In this document: positions 43,526 to 51,671 of the stretch, in pieces
Numbering within the stretch: the stretch's first letter is position 1
How the letters are laid out: the number at the start of each line of letters is the position of its first letter
Origin: Rhodobacter sp.
GTDB taxonomy: Bacteria > Pseudomonadota > Alphaproteobacteria > Rhodobacterales > Rhodobacteraceae
Assembly (NCBI GenBank): GCA_027484145.1
Contig: JAIXUH010000005.1
Location: 1 to 64,000, forward strand
DNA: 64,000 nt
Reading direction: 5' to 3'
Program-made: the position numbers and the translations under genes
Notes under the pieces: generated by a model
Told to the model about the DNA's origin: nothing
Seen by the model: only the letters and a program-made list of their open reading frames with translations
Database searches by the model: none

Positions 43526-46158
43526 AGGGCGCGCCACCCACCCCCCTCCCCTCCCCACAGGGGGGAGGGGAGGTGCGGACCACCTGCCCTTATTGTGGGG
43601 TGGGCTGCGGCGTGTTGGCACGTGCGGACGGCAAGGGCGGCGTTGCCATAAAGGGCGACCCTGATCACCCCGCCAACCTTGGGCGGCTCTGCGTCAAGGG
43701 GGCCGCCTTGGGCGAGACGCTGGCAACGAGGGGGCGGCTTCTGTCCCCGCGTATCCATGGGGCCGATGCCAGCTGGGACGCAGCGCTTGATCTGGTTGTC
43801 ACACGCTTTGCCGAAACCATCGCCGCGCACGGGCCGGAGTCCGTGGCGCTGTATGTCTCGGGCCAGTTGCTGACCGAAGATTACTATGTGGCCAACAAGC
43901 TGATGAAGGGCTTTATTGGCAGCGCCAATATCGACACCAATTCGCGGCTTTGCATGGCGTCATCCGTTGCGGGCCACCGCCGCGCCTTTGGCACGGATAC
44001 CGTGCCGGGCCAGTATCAGGATCTGGAACTGGCCGATCTGGTGGTGCTGGTGGGCAGCAACCTTGCGTGGTGCCACCCGGTGCTGCACCAGCGGCTCATG
44101 GCGGCCAAGGCGGCGCGGGGAACGAAAATCATCGTCATCGATCCCCGCCGCACGGCCACTTGCGAAGGGGCCGATCTGCATCTGGCGCTGGCAGCCGGGG
44201 CCGATGCGCATCTGTTCAATCTGTTGCTGTGCCATCTGGCCGATCACGGCCACCTGAACGCAGGCTTTCTGCCCCATGTCTCTGGACTGGATGCCGCAGT
44301 GCTGGCCGCACGCGCCAGCATGCCTGCCGATACCGGCATTTCCGCCGTCGATTTGGCGCAGTTTCTGGCCCTGTGGGCGGGCAGCGAACAGGTGGTGACC
44401 GTCTATTCCCAAGGCATCAACCAGTCTGACTCCGGCACCGATAAGGTGAATGCCATCCTGAACTGCCACCTTGCCACCGGCCGCATCGGCCGCCCCGGCA
44501 TGGGGCCGTTCAGCGTGACCGGCCAGCCCAATGCCATGGGCGGGCGCGAGGTGGGCGGGCTTTCAAACATGCTGGCCTGCCATCTGGAACTTGAAAATCC
44601 CGCCCACCGCGCCGCCGTGCAGGGCTTTTGGGCCAGCCCCACCATGGCTGACAAACCGGGGCATAAGGCGGTCGACATGTTCCGCGCGGTGGAAACGGGG
44701 CAGATCAAGGCGCTGTGGGTGCTCCACACCAACCCCGCCGTTTCGATGCCCGATGCCGACCGGGTTGCCCGCGCCATTGCCGCCTGCGATTTTGTGGTCG
44801 TCAGTGACATCTGGCCCAACACCGATACGGCACGGCTGGCGCACGTGCTGTTGCCCGCCACCGGCTGGGGCGAAAAGGATGGCACCGTCACCAATTCCGA
44901 ACGCATGATTAGCCGCCAGCGCGCCTTTATGCCCGCGCCCGGCATGGCCCGGCCCGATTGGTGGCAACTGGCACAGGTGGCGCAACGCATGGGGTTTGCG
45001 GGCTTTGGCTGGACCCAACCAGCCCAAATCTTTGCCGAATACGCTGCCCTGTCTGGTGTGGCAGGCCGCCTTGGCAGCGATTTTGATATCTCGGCCCTGC
45101 AGGCCGCTGATTATGCCACGCTTTCGCCTGTGGTCTGGCCGCAAGCGGCGCAAAAGGGCGGCCGTTTTTTTGGCAACGGGCAGTTCCACACCCCCGATGG
45201 GCGTGCCCGGATGATCCCCGTCGCGGCCCGCCTGCCCGCCGCCACACCCCCTGACTTTCCCTTCCGCCTGAACACCGGGCGCGTGCGCGACCAATGGCAT
45301 ACGATGACACGTACTGGTCTGGCCCCTCGTCTGTCGCAGCATCTGGGCGAGCCCTATCTTGAAATCCATCCCAAGGACGCGGCGCGTCTGGGCCTTGCCC
45401 CGGCCATGCTAGCCTGCGTGACCAGTCCGCAGGGCCGCGCCATTCTGCGGGTCATGGTCAGCGACCGCGTTGCCCAAGGCCACCCTTTCGCCCCCATGCA
45501 CTGGACGGGCGAAACCGCCCCCTCCGGGCGCGTGGATGCGCTTGTGGCGGCGATCACAGACCCCATTTCTGGCCAGCCGGCCAGCAAATCCACCCCTATT
45601 GCCATTCGCCCCTTTGGCGCAGCATGGTTTGGGTTTGCCGTCTCACGCCATGATCTGCACCCGACCTGCGACTACTGGGTCAAGTCTGCAGTTGCGGGTG
45701 GCACGCAGGCAGAGTTTGCCGGGGCCAGCCCCCCTGCCGATTGGACCGAATGGGCCAGTGCACTCTTTGGCGGCGCGGTGCCATCATCTGCCGTGTCAGA
45801 TCGTGCGCGGGGCCTGCACCGCTTTGCCTTTTCCGAAGGTGGCGCATTGCTGGGTGCGGTCTTTGTGTCGCCTGACCCTGTGCTGCTGGCACGCGGCCAT
45901 CTTGCCGGCCTGCTGGGGCAGGCAGAACACAGTGCCCTTGCCGGGCGTCCGGGGGCCGACCAGCCCGACCCCGGCCCAATGGTCTGTGCCTGCCTGAACA
46001 TCGGGCTGAACACCATTCTGCAGGCCATTGCCAACCACCCTGCGCCCAGCGTCGCCGCGCTTGGCACGTCCTTGGGGGCTGGCACCAACTGCGGCTCATG
46101 CCGCCCCGAACTTGCTGCCCTGATCCACCGCCACAGCCACCGCGAGGCCGCTGAATGA
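43522..46158 (+). CDS. nasA: Assimilatory nitrate reductase catalytic subunit
   Basis: An 878-residue Mo-bis-MGD enzyme that reduces nitrate to nitrite. The N-terminal [4Fe-4S] ligands are in TTCPYCGVGCGVL and RLCVKGA. Molybdopterin-oxidoreductase regions include SNLAWCHPVLHQRLM, the molybdenum-loop area NSRLCMASSVAGHRRAFG, VYSQGINQSDSGTDKVNAI and MGGREVGGLSNMLACH. The extra C-terminal BFD-like [2Fe-2S] domain (VCACLNIG and GTNCGSCRPEL) is typical of NasA. The first 17 codons are largely encoded by a palindromic repeat (43545-43573), which also supplies GGAGG just before an in-frame GTG at 43573. The natural start may therefore be that GTG (VRTTCPYCG), with the repeat between genes. Confidence 0.95.
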   Translation: MKGAPPTPLPSPQGGGEVRTTCPYCGVGCGVLARADGKGGVAIKGDPDHPANLGRLCVKGAALGETLATRGRLLSPRIHGADASWDAALDLVVTRFAETIAAHGPESVALYVSGQLLTEDYYVANKLMKGFIGSANIDTNSRLCMASSVAGHRRAFGTDTVPGQYQDLELADLVVLVGSNLAWCHPVLHQRLMAAKAARGTKIIVIDPRRTATCEGADLHLALAAGADAHLFNLLLCHLADHGHLNAGFLPHVSGLDAAVLAARASMPADTGISAVDLAQFLALWAGSEQVVTVYSQGINQSDSGTDKVNAILNCHLATGRIGRPGMGPFSVTGQPNAMGGREVGGLSNMLACHLELENPAHRAAVQGFWASPTMADKPGHKAVDMFRAVETGQIKALWVLHTNPAVSMPDADRVARAIAACDFVVVSDIWPNTDTARLAHVLLPATGWGEKDGTVTNSERMISRQRAFMPAPGMARPDWWQLAQVAQRMGFAGFGWTQPAQIFAEYAALSGVAGRLGSDFDISALQAADYATLSPVVWPQAAQKGGRFFGNGQFHTPDGRARMIPVAARLPAATPPDFPFRLNTGRVRDQWHTMTRTGLAPRLSQHLGEPYLEIHPKDAARLGLAPAMLACVTSPQGRAILRVMVSDRVAQGHPFAPMHWTGETAPSGRVDALVAAITDPISGQPASKSTPIAIRPFGAAWFGFAVSRHDLHPTCDYWVKSAVAGGTQAEFAGASPPADWTEWASALFGGAVPSSAVSDRARGLHRFAFSEGGALLGAVFVSPDPVLLARGHLAGLLGQAEHSALAGRPGADQPDPGPMVCACLNIGLNTILQAIANHPAPSVAALGTSLGAGTNCGSCRPELAALIHRHSHREAAE
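43545..43573. repeat. GC-rich palindromic repeat element at the nirD/nasA junction
   Basis: CCTCCCCTCCCC (43545-43556) and GGGGAGGGGAGG (43562-43573) pair perfectly over 12 bp with loop ACAGG. If nasA starts at 43522 it encodes the peptide TPLPSPQGGGE, which I recognise as the translation of a short intergenic repeat frequent in alphaproteobacterial genomes. It is therefore probably a REP-like insertion at the gene border rather than a functional part of NasA. Confidence 0.7.
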
Positions 46159-46970
46159 GTTTTCTGGAAAATGCCTCTCTGATCGTGTCCGCTGCCGCTT
46201 GCCCCAAACCCGGCCGCATCACGCTGGTCGGTGCTGGCCCCGGCGCGGCAGACCTGCTGACCTTGCGCGCCATCCGCTGTCTGGGGCAGGCGGATGTGGT
46301 GTTTTATGATCGCTTGGTTGAACCCGACGTGCTGGATTTCATCCGCGCCGGGGCAGAGCGCATTTTCGTTGGCAAAGAGGTCGGTGCCAATAGCTGGCCA
46401 CAGCCGCGCATTGATGCGGCTATCTTGTCCGCGGCGTTGGCTGGAAAACAGGTGGTGCGGCTGAAATCCGGTGATCCTTCGATCTTTGGTCGTGCGTGCG
46501 AAGAGATCAGCGCCGCCCGCAGTTATGGCATTCCGGTCGAGGTGGTGGCCGGCGTCACCGCCGCCAGCGCAGCCGCCGCCAGCCTGTGCCAACCCCTGAC
46601 CGAACGTGGCGTGACAGACCGGGTGGTGCTGGCCACGGCCACCTGCCGTCCGGGAGAGTCGATGTCAGACCTGCGCGATGTGGCCAGCCCCGGCACAACG
46701 CTGGTGTTCTATATGGCCATGCATCAGATCAGCGATCTTGCAGCCCAGCTTGTGGCAACCGGGGTCAGGCCCGACCAGCCGGTCACCGTGGCGAGCCAAG
46801 TATCCCGCCCGTCCGAACGCAGCCTGCACACAACGGTGCAGCACATGGCGCAGGATTGTTCGGTGGCAGGGATTGGCAGTCCTGCCGTGATCATGATCAG
46901 CCGAGCAAAAGCCGCACCGCCGGGGATGGGCACGCAGACGGGCGTTGCAACGGCGGCGACCATCGCCTGA
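46155..46970 (+). CDS. cobA: Uroporphyrinogen-III C-methyltransferase
   Basis: A 271-residue SAM-dependent enzyme that makes precorrin-2, the precursor of the sirohaem in NirB. Family marks are GRITLVGAGPGAADLLTLRA, YDRLVEPDVLDFI, VRLKSGDPSIFGRACEEI, EVVAGVTAASAAAASL and TLVFYMAMHQISDLAAQL. It is the single-domain CobA/SUMT type, without the CysG dehydrogenase/ferrochelatase part. It overlaps the nasA stop (ATGA at 46155-46158), matching its role in the same operon. The convergent DUF6880 gene starts its stop 61 bases downstream; no clear terminator lies between. Confidence 0.95.
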   Translation: MSFLENASLIVSAAACPKPGRITLVGAGPGAADLLTLRAIRCLGQADVVFYDRLVEPDVLDFIRAGAERIFVGKEVGANSWPQPRIDAAILSAALAGKQVVRLKSGDPSIFGRACEEISAARSYGIPVEVVAGVTAASAAAASLCQPLTERGVTDRVVLATATCRPGESMSDLRDVASPGTTLVFYMAMHQISDLAAQLVATGVRPDQPVTVASQVSRPSERSLHTTVQHMAQDCSVAGIGSPAVIMISRAKAAPPGMGTQTGVATAATIA

Positions 46971-47031
46971 CGCCAGACTGGCGCGCCAGCCTGTGCACGC
47001 CGCCCCGGTTTTTCACCATGTTCGGGTCGCT

Positions 47032-48468
47032 CTATGCCAGATGGCCCCAGAATCCGGCTTTGCGGGCATGGTCACGGCGCAGGCCGACGACATAGGCGGC
47101 ATGCGTTTCATGGCCGCCATAATCTGCGATCTGCTGGGCAAGCACGGCACACTCTTGCAAGTGCCGTGCGGCGTGCGGATAGCGGCCTGCTCTGCCCGCG
47201 TTCAGCGCAAAATCGATCATGGCGCGCAAGACCAGCGTGGCGGCAAGCGGGTGGTTCTGTGACAACGCCTCGGCCACCACGGACAAGATTTCATAGTGAT
47301 TGCCGTCCACCTCGGCCAACCGCGACAGGATCAGCCGCGCCGCATGATCTGGCGCGGGCCAGGCGATCAGGAATGCCAGACCCTGCAGGGCTGCAGGATA
47401 GGCCATGGCATAAGCCATCGCCCGATCTTCGGCCTCGATATCCTCAAAGTCTGGCAGGCGTTGCAGATAGGCCCGCAGGTAAACCGGCGACAGGTTGCGG
47501 TGAAAACACGCCAGCCGAAAGGCCTGCGCGTCCTTTGTGCGGCCCAAGGCCTCCAGCACCTGAAGCCGTGCCGCAATCCATTCGTCTGGTGCCCATGCGT
47601 GCGCATGCACATCGGCACTGTCAATCGCGGCAAGGGCCTCCTCCGCCCGGTTCGCCGCCAGCAGGCGCTGCGCGATCTCAGCCGCGATCTGCGGCTGCCT
47701 ACGGGCAGCATTGTCGTGTTGCGAGACAAAGGCCTCAACATCGCCCATCGCATCGGCCAGTTCCTTCAGCGCCATCCGCAGCATGCTGTCTTTGGCGCGG
47801 TCTTGCACCTGATGGGCATAGACCGAGCCCGCGATGCCATAACCCACCGCCTTCCACGCGGCCCGTGGCGGTATGGGCACTGGGGTGGCCGCCATCGCAT
47901 CAAGCCGCGCCTTCAACTGGGCCAGACCAGCCACCCCCAGTGCGGGCGCAAGATGGCCGATCAGCCCGTCAAACTGCCCATGGCCATTGTCGGCCAGTGC
48001 ATAAATCACCGCATCGACCAGCCCCTTGGTTGGCGTTCCGGCGGCCACGGCAATCTGTCCCAGCACGGCACTGGCCTGTTGAAACACGCCGATCACCGTG
48101 CCCGTGCGGTCATCACAACGGTCAAACACGGATGAGGCAAGGTGCAGGAACCGCCACATCAGATCCAACGCCTGCGCCGGATCGGCGGGCGCAATCTGGT
48201 CACGGATCGCCTCAAGCTGGGTTTGCAGATCCAAGACAAGCGTCTTGCGGCTTTTCCACGAGATGGTGCTGCGTGAGCGCGTTATGCTGATCAGGCGCTT
48301 TGCCACCGCACGCCCGGCGTCATCCGGGCTTTGCGCCCCCGCCAGTTCCAGTCGCAGCCGCCGTTTGGCCAGCGCAGACCCTGTGCTGATCTCGATCAAT
48401 AGCTCTGCCAACCGTTCCGCACCAAGCGCTTCAAGGTTCTTTGCGTTCAGTGTGGTCTTCGAGGACAT
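47032..48468 (-). CDS. DUF6880 family protein
   Basis: A 478-residue cytoplasmic protein of unknown function. Its N-terminus KTTLNAKNLEALGAERLAEL and LIEISTGSALAKRRLRLELA are typical of the DUF6880 family. The rest is a chain of alpha-helical, TPR-like repeats (for example LLAANRAEEALAAIDSA, RLQVLEALGRTKDAQAFRLA and ARLILSRLAEVDGNHYEILS), suggesting a scaffold or binding role. No signal peptide or membrane segment. It is separated by 74 bases from the next gene on the same strand and is convergent with cobA. No enzymatic motif was seen. Confidence 0.8.
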   Translation of the reverse strand: MSSKTTLNAKNLEALGAERLAELLIEISTGSALAKRRLRLELAGAQSPDDAGRAVAKRLISITRSRSTISWKSRKTLVLDLQTQLEAIRDQIAPADPAQALDLMWRFLHLASSVFDRCDDRTGTVIGVFQQASAVLGQIAVAAGTPTKGLVDAVIYALADNGHGQFDGLIGHLAPALGVAGLAQLKARLDAMAATPVPIPPRAAWKAVGYGIAGSVYAHQVQDRAKDSMLRMALKELADAMGDVEAFVSQHDNAARRQPQIAAEIAQRLLAANRAEEALAAIDSADVHAHAWAPDEWIAARLQVLEALGRTKDAQAFRLACFHRNLSPVYLRAYLQRLPDFEDIEAEDRAMAYAMAYPAALQGLAFLIAWPAPDHAARLILSRLAEVDGNHYEILSVVAEALSQNHPLAATLVLRAMIDFALNAGRAGRYPHAARHLQECAVLAQQIADYGGHETHAAYVVGLRRDHARKAGFWGHLA

Positions 48469-48542
48469 GGTATTCCCGGATCATTGCCGCGCAACCCTAA
48501 CAGCGGGTCACGCCAAACGAAATGCCATGGCATAGGACCGTT

Positions 48543-49682
48543 CTACGCGCTTCGATGCTGAAGGAAGAACCTTATCATTTCGCGCGAAGCGTCGGGGCCG
48601 GTTGGGTCGGTATAGCTGCCGCCCGGCCCGCCGCCAGACCAGGCATGGCCTGCGCCTTCGATCTCCCAATGCTCGGCCATGCTGCGGCCCATGACATCTT
48701 GGTGGCGCGTGTGCCGATAGGTGCGCCCCCGTGCCGATGTGCCGCTGGTGCGGGTTTCCGCCAGCCCCTTGCGCCCCTGCAAGGCCTGCGCCATCACGGC
48801 GGCGCCATTTTCGGGGTGAACGGTGCTGTCAGCCAGCCCGTGAAACACGATCGCGGGCACGGCCAGTGCTGCCCCCTGCCCAGTTGCACCTACCCGCATG
48901 GCCCCAAAGGCAGAGGGTACGTCGCGCGCCGCGCCCACTGGCAGGCCCGAATGCACGCCCACGGCGGCGAACAGGTCGGGATAGGCCGCCGCCATGATGG
49001 CCGCCGCCGCCCCGCCTGCCGACAGGCCGGTGATATAGACGCGGGCAGGATCAGCCGGGTACTCGCGCAGGATATCGCGCACGATGCCAGCCAGCAGCGC
49101 GGGTTCGCCCTTGTCGCGGCCCTGATCCTCGGGGCGAAACCAGTTCCAGCATTTCTGGGCATTGGCGCCCTGCGGCTGCGCGGGCCAGGCCACCAGCAGG
49201 CCAAATTCCTCGGCCAAGGCATTCATACCGGTGCCCGCCGCAAAATCCTCGGGCGATTGGGTGCAGCCGTGCAGCATGATGACCAAGGGCATCTTGCCCG
49301 CCGGTCTGTGCGCCGGAACATACAGCCGATAGTCGCGGCTGCCCCCCGTACCGCGATGGGTCAGCGCCAGCATCGGCGCACTTGTTGATGATGGCACCGG
49401 CACGCCGCGCTGTGGCATCCCGCCCGCCGCAATGGTGCGCAACGTTTCCGCCAGCCCCTTGCGCGCCGCTTTCGGCGGGTGGGCCTGCGGGACCGGATGT
49501 GGCGGCTGTGCCTCGCCCAGCCGTTCAAAGCTGCCCTCGATCACCGCGCCGTCGCTTTGTGCAACCATGGGTTCCGCTTGCGGCTGCATCAGCGACTGGA
49601 TCAGCGCGGTGGCCTCATCCAGCTTGCCCGACCGGGTCAGTTCGGTGGCCCGGATCATGCCGCGCGCAAAGGGTGTGTTCAT
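48543..49682 (-). CDS. PHB depolymerase family esterase
   Basis: A 379-residue alpha/beta hydrolase of the polyhydroxybutyrate depolymerase (LpqC/PhaZ-like) family. It has PLVIMLHGCTQSPEDFAAGT (oxyanion region), the nucleophile in YITGLSAGGAAAAIMAA (about residue 220), Asp in IVFHGLADSTVHPEN (about 284) and His in EGAGHAWSGG (about 346). The family MLHGCTQ motif and the W in NWFRPEDQ fit. The N-terminal 100 residues are a low-complexity leader (FARGMIRATELTRSGKLDEA) without a signal peptide, so it is probably intracellular. The actual ester substrate is unproven. The ribbon-helix-helix gene lies 22 bases upstream on the same strand and may control it. Confidence 0.88.
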   Translation of the reverse strand: MNTPFARGMIRATELTRSGKLDEATALIQSLMQPQAEPMVAQSDGAVIEGSFERLGEAQPPHPVPQAHPPKAARKGLAETLRTIAAGGMPQRGVPVPSSTSAPMLALTHRGTGGSRDYRLYVPAHRPAGKMPLVIMLHGCTQSPEDFAAGTGMNALAEEFGLLVAWPAQPQGANAQKCWNWFRPEDQGRDKGEPALLAGIVRDILREYPADPARVYITGLSAGGAAAAIMAAAYPDLFAAVGVHSGLPVGAARDVPSAFGAMRVGATGQGAALAVPAIVFHGLADSTVHPENGAAVMAQALQGRKGLAETRTSGTSARGRTYRHTRHQDVMGRSMAEHWEIEGAGHAWSGGGPGGSYTDPTGPDASREMIRFFLQHRSA

Positions 49683-49704
49683 GGGGTGCTTTCTGCAAAA
49701 GGGG

Positions 49705-50121
49705 TCAGGTAAGGCGGTCGCTCAGCGCCGCCTTGACGGCATCGCTGGCCAGCAGCGTGCCCAGAACCGAAAGTCCCGCAATGGTGGCGCGGGCAAGATC
49801 GGCGTCGACATCGGGGGCCATGATGGCAAGGCCCAACACGCGGATCTCGAGCATATGCCCCGCCGCCTGTGCGGCCAGCAACTCGGCCCGCGTGATGTGG
49901 CGCAGGCCCATTTCCACGCTTTTGCGCACAACGATCTGGCGCAAGGTATCGGCATGGCGTTCGATCTGGTTGCGAATGGCGGTGCGGATGAAATCACTGC
50001 GGTTCGAATAGAACCCTTCCTGCACCAGCAACTCGATCTGCCCCAGATCAACGAACCCAAGGTTGATCGTCAGCTTCTCGGACTCGGGTATCTTTGCGGG
50101 GCTTGCTGGCGGCTTGACCAT
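49705..50121 (-). CDS. Ribbon-helix-helix (CopG-like) regulator
   Basis: A 138-residue protein with the pattern of a ribbon-helix-helix DNA-binding domain: strand EKLTINLGFVDLGQIELLV, then EGFYSNRSDFIRTAIRNQIE. A longer C-terminal region (RAELLAAQAAGHMLEIRVLG, with DADLARATIAGL) has no clear match. It is upstream of, and cotranscribed with, the PHB-depolymerase gene. ATG 50121 is supported by GGAAGA just before it and by a promoter at 50149-50178; the in-frame start at 50184 would lie upstream of that promoter, and that at 50229 in the catalase relic. Probably a local repressor. Confidence 0.78.
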   Translation of the reverse strand: MVKPPASPAKIPESEKLTINLGFVDLGQIELLVQEGFYSNRSDFIRTAIRNQIERHADTLRQIVVRKSVEMGLRHITRAELLAAQAAGHMLEIRVLGLAIMAPDVDADLARATIAGLSVLGTLLASDAVKAALSDRLT

Positions 50122-50148
50122 GATCTTCCATAAACCATCTGTATGGAT

Positions 50149-50178
50149 GGTATATGGACGTTCTATATCGAAGGTCAA
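50149..50178 (-). promoter_or_regulatory. Predicted sigma-70 promoter of the ribbon-helix-helix gene
   Basis: On the minus strand TTGACC (50178-50173) is a near-consensus minus-35, followed after 18 bases by TATACC (50154-50149) as minus-10. Just downstream the region CCATCTGTATGGATGG (50135-50150) repeats ATGG/CCAT and may be an operator for the encoded ribbon-helix-helix protein; that is only inference. Confidence 0.5.
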
Positions 50179-50602
50179 GGCCATTCGGCAGCCCAATGGG
50201 CGCGCAATCGCCGCGCGCGCCAGAGGCACAGACCCAGCGTCAGGCCGTCAGCGCAACCTCGCGCGGCCAATGCCGCAAGGCTATCAGCACCCGGCAGCAA
50301 AGCCGCCGCATCGAACAGCATCGACGCTGCGCCGCCGATCTGGTCAGTCGCCGGATGGTGCTTGTCGTACTGCAAAAGACGCCCCCAATGCGCGGCGCGT
50401 TGATCGGGCGCTTGGTAAAGTTCGGGCTGCCCAACCGCGTCAACGGCGTATCAAGGCAGGAAAAGTTGCGCCCCCGCAGCAGCGGGTCATCGGTGAAATC
50501 GTCGCCCGGAATGACATTGACCTTACAGGACGCCACCTGTTCGGTTCCCTGAAAAAGGTTATTGACGGTCCGGGCAAGCCGCATCGTGCCAATCATCTGC
50601 AC
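50175..50602 (-). pseudogene. Decayed KatE-type (large-subunit) catalase
   Basis: Leftward reading from 50602 gives [20 protein letters not shown], then [20 protein letters not shown] and [16 protein letters not shown], the region of heme catalases that follows the NFFAETEQVAF motif and contains the SYLDTQLTRLGGPNF block. A second segment in a different frame (50375-50175) reads [20 protein letters not shown], which matches the C-terminal flavodoxin-like domain found only in large KatE/HPII catalases. The N-terminal two thirds and everything between the two segments are gone and the frames do not join, so the gene is dead. It borders the IS6 relic, which may have caused the loss. Confidence 0.75.
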
Positions 50603-50756
50603 AGAGGAAACTTCCTACGGGATCGGCTTGGTCTGAGGCTCCCCAAGATTTTTGGACGCTTAGTTCTTTAACTTTGATGCGAGGAGGCCGACATCGGGAC
50701 AAGGTACCACAGCGAAAAGCTCAAACAGGATGCGGTGTAGCAGATCATGGTGTGGG

Positions 50757-51600
50757 GGTTTTGTCGCAAATCTTGGCATCGGACCAACGAAGCCATTGGA
50801 TATGCTCGCTTGTGCAGCCAAAGCGGCGAAATGGGCAGAGTCTTGGCGTGAATTGACCAATGCGGATCATGTTCGCGACCTCGATACCCTGAAGCGCAGC
50901 TGAGGCGGAGGAGCATGACTTGAAGCCGAGCATCGACCTAATCCGCTTCGTGATGGTGCGATGGTCCTGTTCGACCCCTTGCCAGTTCGCTGTTCAGATC
51001 CTTGATCCGGACCATCTTGATTGGGATCGGACAAGCGAAGCGCCTCAATATGCGGTCTATCGCTTTGATCCCGACGGTATTGGCCCCGCTGTGGTCAATG
51101 GCAGTTTTGCAGGGTAGCCCGTTCACCTCCGGCGCCCGTGCAAAGAACCTTGTTGCTGCCGTCTTGTTGCGTCGTTTGGACAGCATGAACCGAAGGTCCG
51201 CGCGTCGAAATCAAGAGTTCTCCTGAGGTTGTCGACGGCCCGGTAAGTATAGACCCACGCACCTTCAATCTTGATGGAGGTCCAATCCATTCTCCAGGAG
51301 CCATCAGTCGGGGCTTTCCGACGGTGGGCGTGTGAGGCAATTAGTGGCAAGTACCAGGCGAACCAGCGGTTGAGCGTGGCATGGTCCACCGGAATGCCGC
51401 GCTACGCCCTGATTTCTTCCAGATCCCTGTACGATGCCATGTAGCGGACAGAGAACAAGACCGCGAAGAAGATAGCGTCTTTTGGAAGCTACGCGGCTTT
51501 GAGCGAGACCAGCAGGTATCTTCCGACAGGTATCGAGCCAAGCACCGAGCGTCATTCCACGAACGTCCGGACGTCAGGCGCTCAAGTTTGCGGCAAAACC
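50757..51600 (-). mobile_element. Decayed IS6-family insertion sequence
   Basis: About 844 bases bounded by imperfect terminal inverted repeats: GGTTTTGTCGCAAATCTTG (50757-50775) and, on the other strand, GGTTTTGCCGCAAACTTG (complement of 51583-51600), matching at all but two positions. The length fits IS6-family elements. The transposase inside is broken. No 8-base target duplication is seen (flanks GGTGTGGG and ATATGAAT), so the insertion is old, or recombined, or the ends are slightly off. Confidence 0.72.
50790..51510 (-). pseudogene. IS6-family transposase, frameshifted and with internal stops
   Basis: The leftward product is spread over three frames: LPKDAIFFAVLFSVRYMASY, then VDHATLNRWFAWYLPLIAS and GSWRMDWTSIKIEGAWVYTY with the first catalytic Asp; then AIDHSGANTVGIKAIDRILR with the second Asp; then LGFKSCSSASAALQGIEVAN followed by RIGQFTPRLCPFRRFG. 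Intact relatives read these parts in one frame. Two in-frame TAG codons (before LPKD and after EEIRA) and two frame changes are visible, and the catalytic Glu region is scrambled. The element cannot transpose. Confidence 0.8.
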
Positions 51601-51610
51601 ATATGAATAA

Positions 51611-51642
51611 GGCCCGGAACGGCGTTCCAAACGTTCCGGGCC
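51611..51642 (-). terminator. Terminator hairpin after the inositol-type operon
   Basis: GGCCCGGAACG (51611-51621) and CGTTCCGGGCC (51632-51642) pair perfectly over 11 bp with a 10-base loop. It lies 29 bases after the stop of the leftward dehydrogenase gene and is followed on that strand by TTATTCATAT, a weak T-rich tail. It is the likely end of the leftward operon and also shields it from the IS relic. Confidence 0.7.
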
Positions 51643-51671
51643 GATGATGCGGTTACGTTGTCAGACGAGTA

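Noticed and set aside
50184-50229. Longer starts for the ribbon-helix-helix gene
   Set aside because: They lie upstream of the predicted promoter and inside the decayed catalase; ATG 50121 has a ribosome site.
50749-51608. Target-site duplication around the IS6 relic
   Set aside because: The 8 bases outside the terminal repeats (GGTGTGGG and ATATGAAT) do not match.
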